This document shows, piece after piece, positions 62,576-64,000 of a stretch of DNA of 64,000 nucleotides; the stretch's first letter is position 1, and every line of letters starts with the position of its first letter. A program made the position numbers and the translations under genes. The DNA lies in contig JAWKLX010000028.1 of assembly GCA_041392505.1 (NCBI GenBank), positions 51,550 through 115,549 on the forward strand, given 5' to 3'. The notes under the pieces were generated by a model that was not told the DNA's origin, searched no databases, and saw nothing but the letters and a program-made list of their open reading frames with translations. Source of the stretch: UBA6168 sp041392505 (lineage in GTDB: Bacteria > Bacteroidota > Bacteroidia > Chitinophagales > Saprospiraceae).

Positions 62576-62764
62576 ATGTTTAAACATATTTTAGCCAGCG
62601 CAGGAGACATTAATTGGATGGCCATTTTCGCATTGCTGACATTTTTCCTGCTGTTCGTGATCAGCGGCGTAACCGTATTTTTTAAGAAGAAAGGCTTCAT
62701 TGATAAAATGTCAAATATGCCTTTGGACGACGCTACCATAGAGCATAAAAATAACATCGCTTAA
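62576..62764 (+). CDS. Small CcoQ-like membrane protein
   Basis: The product is 62 residues from ATG 62576 (MFKHILASAG); the upstream extension consists of repeat sequence. It has one helix (about 15-36) and a basic then acidic tail (KKKGFIDKMSNMPLDDATIE). Position between ccoNO and ccoP and size fit CcoQ, the small cbb3 subunit, although sequence similarity to proteobacterial CcoQ is not evident. A role in oxidase stability is inferred from position. Confidence 0.75.
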   Translation: MFKHILASAGDINWMAIFALLTFFLLFVISGVTVFFKKKGFIDKMSNMPLDDATIEHKNNIA

Positions 62765-62827
62765 TTTCAACGAAGCGTTGATGATTTATTGAAAATTGTC
62801 AACGATAGCTAAAAAATAAAACCACTA

Positions 62828-63775
62828 ATGGTTATGAGAAATAATTTATTTAAATATCCATTCACTGTTGTTTTCCTACTAATGACAGTTGTCATTTTCG
62901 GGCAGGATGCGGGGGAAGCAACCACCCAATCACCCAATGCCACCGCCATGACTTGGTTCTTGGAAAATATTGTTTTGATCGTCGCAGGGTTGGTCATAAT
63001 CGGCGCGTTCATGGCGCTTTTTTATATGAACAATATGCTGCTGCAAGTGCAAAAAATACGCTTATTGCAGGAGCATGGAATTGAAGTTTTGGAAGAGGTC
63101 AAATTAATTGACCAAAAATCCGCTTGGCAAAAATTCATGGATTTGGCAGAGGCAAGGGTGCCTATGGAAAAAGAGAAGGACATCCTGATGGATCACAATT
63201 ACGACGGCATCCGGGAGTTGGACAACGTACTCCCCCCGTGGTGGGTCGGTTTGTTTTATGTCACTATTGTTTTTGGCGTATTATACATCGGTTACCAACA
63301 TTTTTCCGACAACGGGGTGAGCTCTGCACAGGAATATGAAATGGCCATGGAAGATGCCAAAAAGGAAGTAAGAGCCTATTTGGCCAAACAGTCCGATGCC
63401 GTGGATGAGACCAGCGTTACTTTACTAACTGACGAAGCGGAAATAGGAATTGGCGCCAGCATTTTCCAAACTAAATGTACACCGTGCCACGGCCAATATG
63501 GAGAGGGCAACAGCATCGGGCCTAATTTAACGGATAAATATTGGCTACACGGTGGCGGGATAAAAAATGTTTTCACCACTATCAAATATGGGGTGCCAGA
63601 AAAAGGGATGATTTCTTGGAAATCACAAATCCGTGCTTCCGACATCCAGAAAGTCGCCAGCTATATTTTATCATTGCAAGGCACTAACCCACCCAATGCA
63701 AAAGACCCGCAGGGAGATTTATGGGAAGAGACGGAAGAGCCACAAGATAAAGGCGATGAATTGAGTTTGAAATAA
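62828..63775 (+). CDS. ccoP: cbb3-type oxidase subunit III (CcoP), single heme
   Basis: A 315-residue protein; an alternative ATG is at 62834. It has a hydrophobic N-terminus (about 10-24), a second helix (about 50-70) and the FixP N-terminal signature DNVLPPWWVGLFYVTIVFG (about 133-160) with a third helix. One c-type heme site, C217-T-P-C220-H221, follows, then a Met-ligand region GMISWKSQI. CcoP of proteobacteria has two hemes and fewer N-terminal helices; the one-heme, extra-helix form is seen in Bacteroidota. It passes electrons from cytochrome c to CcoO. A strong terminator follows, so ccoG and ccoH are not in this operon or lie beyond it. Confidence 0.92.
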   Translation: MVMRNNLFKYPFTVVFLLMTVVIFGQDAGEATTQSPNATAMTWFLENIVLIVAGLVIIGAFMALFYMNNMLLQVQKIRLLQEHGIEVLEEVKLIDQKSAWQKFMDLAEARVPMEKEKDILMDHNYDGIRELDNVLPPWWVGLFYVTIVFGVLYIGYQHFSDNGVSSAQEYEMAMEDAKKEVRAYLAKQSDAVDETSVTLLTDEAEIGIGASIFQTKCTPCHGQYGEGNSIGPNLTDKYWLHGGGIKNVFTTIKYGVPEKGMISWKSQIRASDIQKVASYILSLQGTNPPNAKDPQGDLWEETEEPQDKGDELSLK

Positions 63776-63816
63776 CTCAAACTTGCCATTGTAAGTTTCG
63801 TGCATTTTTTTTTGAT

Positions 63817-63854
63817 AAAGTGGTGTTACTGCTGAATGCGGCAACACCACTTTT
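63817..63854 (+). terminator. Terminator of the cbb3 operon
   Basis: AAAGTGGTGTT (63817-63827) pairs with AACACCACTTT, followed by T and CATAAA, 42 bp after the ccoP stop. The remaining 146 bp of the window show no gene. Confidence 0.8.
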
Positions 63855-64000
63855 CATAAAACCTGAAATGGAAAAATATTATCGGGAAAAAAGAGTGTTG
63901 AGTATTCAGTTATTTAATTGGCAATATTGATTATAATGGATGTTTTATCACATTTAATATAAAAAATACCTGCCTATTTTGAGGTTGAATTTAAACAACA

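Overview
The window comes from a member of the Bacteroidota, most likely Saprospiria. It encodes type IX secretion system (T9SS) parts (SprE/PorW, a PorP/SprF protein, a PorG-like barrel, a PorE-like TPR/propeller protein), secreted proteins with type A and type B T9SS C-terminal domains, Bacteroidota promoter elements (TTTG and TAnnTTTG), a LytS/LytTR pair with a Reg_prop sensor, and a CcoNO fusion cbb3 oxidase. An exosortase with a relic of its IPTL-CTERM substrate fits Saprospiria. No rRNA, tRNA or CRISPR array was seen.

Layout. 1-6654: 3' end of a TonB-dependent receptor and a 1667-residue type B T9SS protein. 6704-8610: frameshifted IPTL-CTERM relic, exosortase and membrane partner. 8666-12570: YqeY, LpxD, two small membrane proteins, an M23 peptidase and a PadR repressor with two operators. 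12738-22029: a giant PKD/SprB-type surface protein and a PorE-like protein. 22083-26698: relic of a histidine kinase, an intact LytS-type kinase and LytTR regulator, two LytTR-type promoters, one of which appears to drive a non-coding transcript. 26749-41195: E2 of a 2-oxoacid dehydrogenase, a secreted protein, an M23 peptidase, SprE/PorW, three related T9SS cargo genes (two broken, one hit by a palindromic insertion), a PorG-like protein and the fused E1. 41236-49847: stand-alone receiver, RmlA, a catalytically dead M48-like lipoprotein, PorP/SprF and its frameshifted giant partner. 50254-63775: an oxygen-response island.

The oxygen-response island is the most coherent system. A FixL-like heme-PAS kinase and a response regulator fused to a CRP/FNR-type output lie between a divergent group of universal-stress and CBS proteins and the genes for the cbb3 oxidase (ccoI, ccoS, small ORF, ccoNO, ccoQ-like, ccoP). 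Five promoter positions share two TGA-N6-TCA boxes 22-23 bp apart and a -7-like element at a nearly constant distance. I infer that the receiver-CRP fusion controls its own operon, the Usp/CBS genes, ccoI and the oxidase operon.

A second theme is repeats. Hairpins built of short repeated words fill many intergenic gaps, and the same words occur in frame inside the linkers of E1 and E2 and in the C-terminus of CcoS. A palindromic element of about 181 bp with a 5-7 bp target duplication lies in a secreted-protein pseudogene. Most broken genes here are surface-protein genes (the exception is the relic kinase fragment at 22153-22315), which means either decay of that repertoire or uncorrected sequencing indels.
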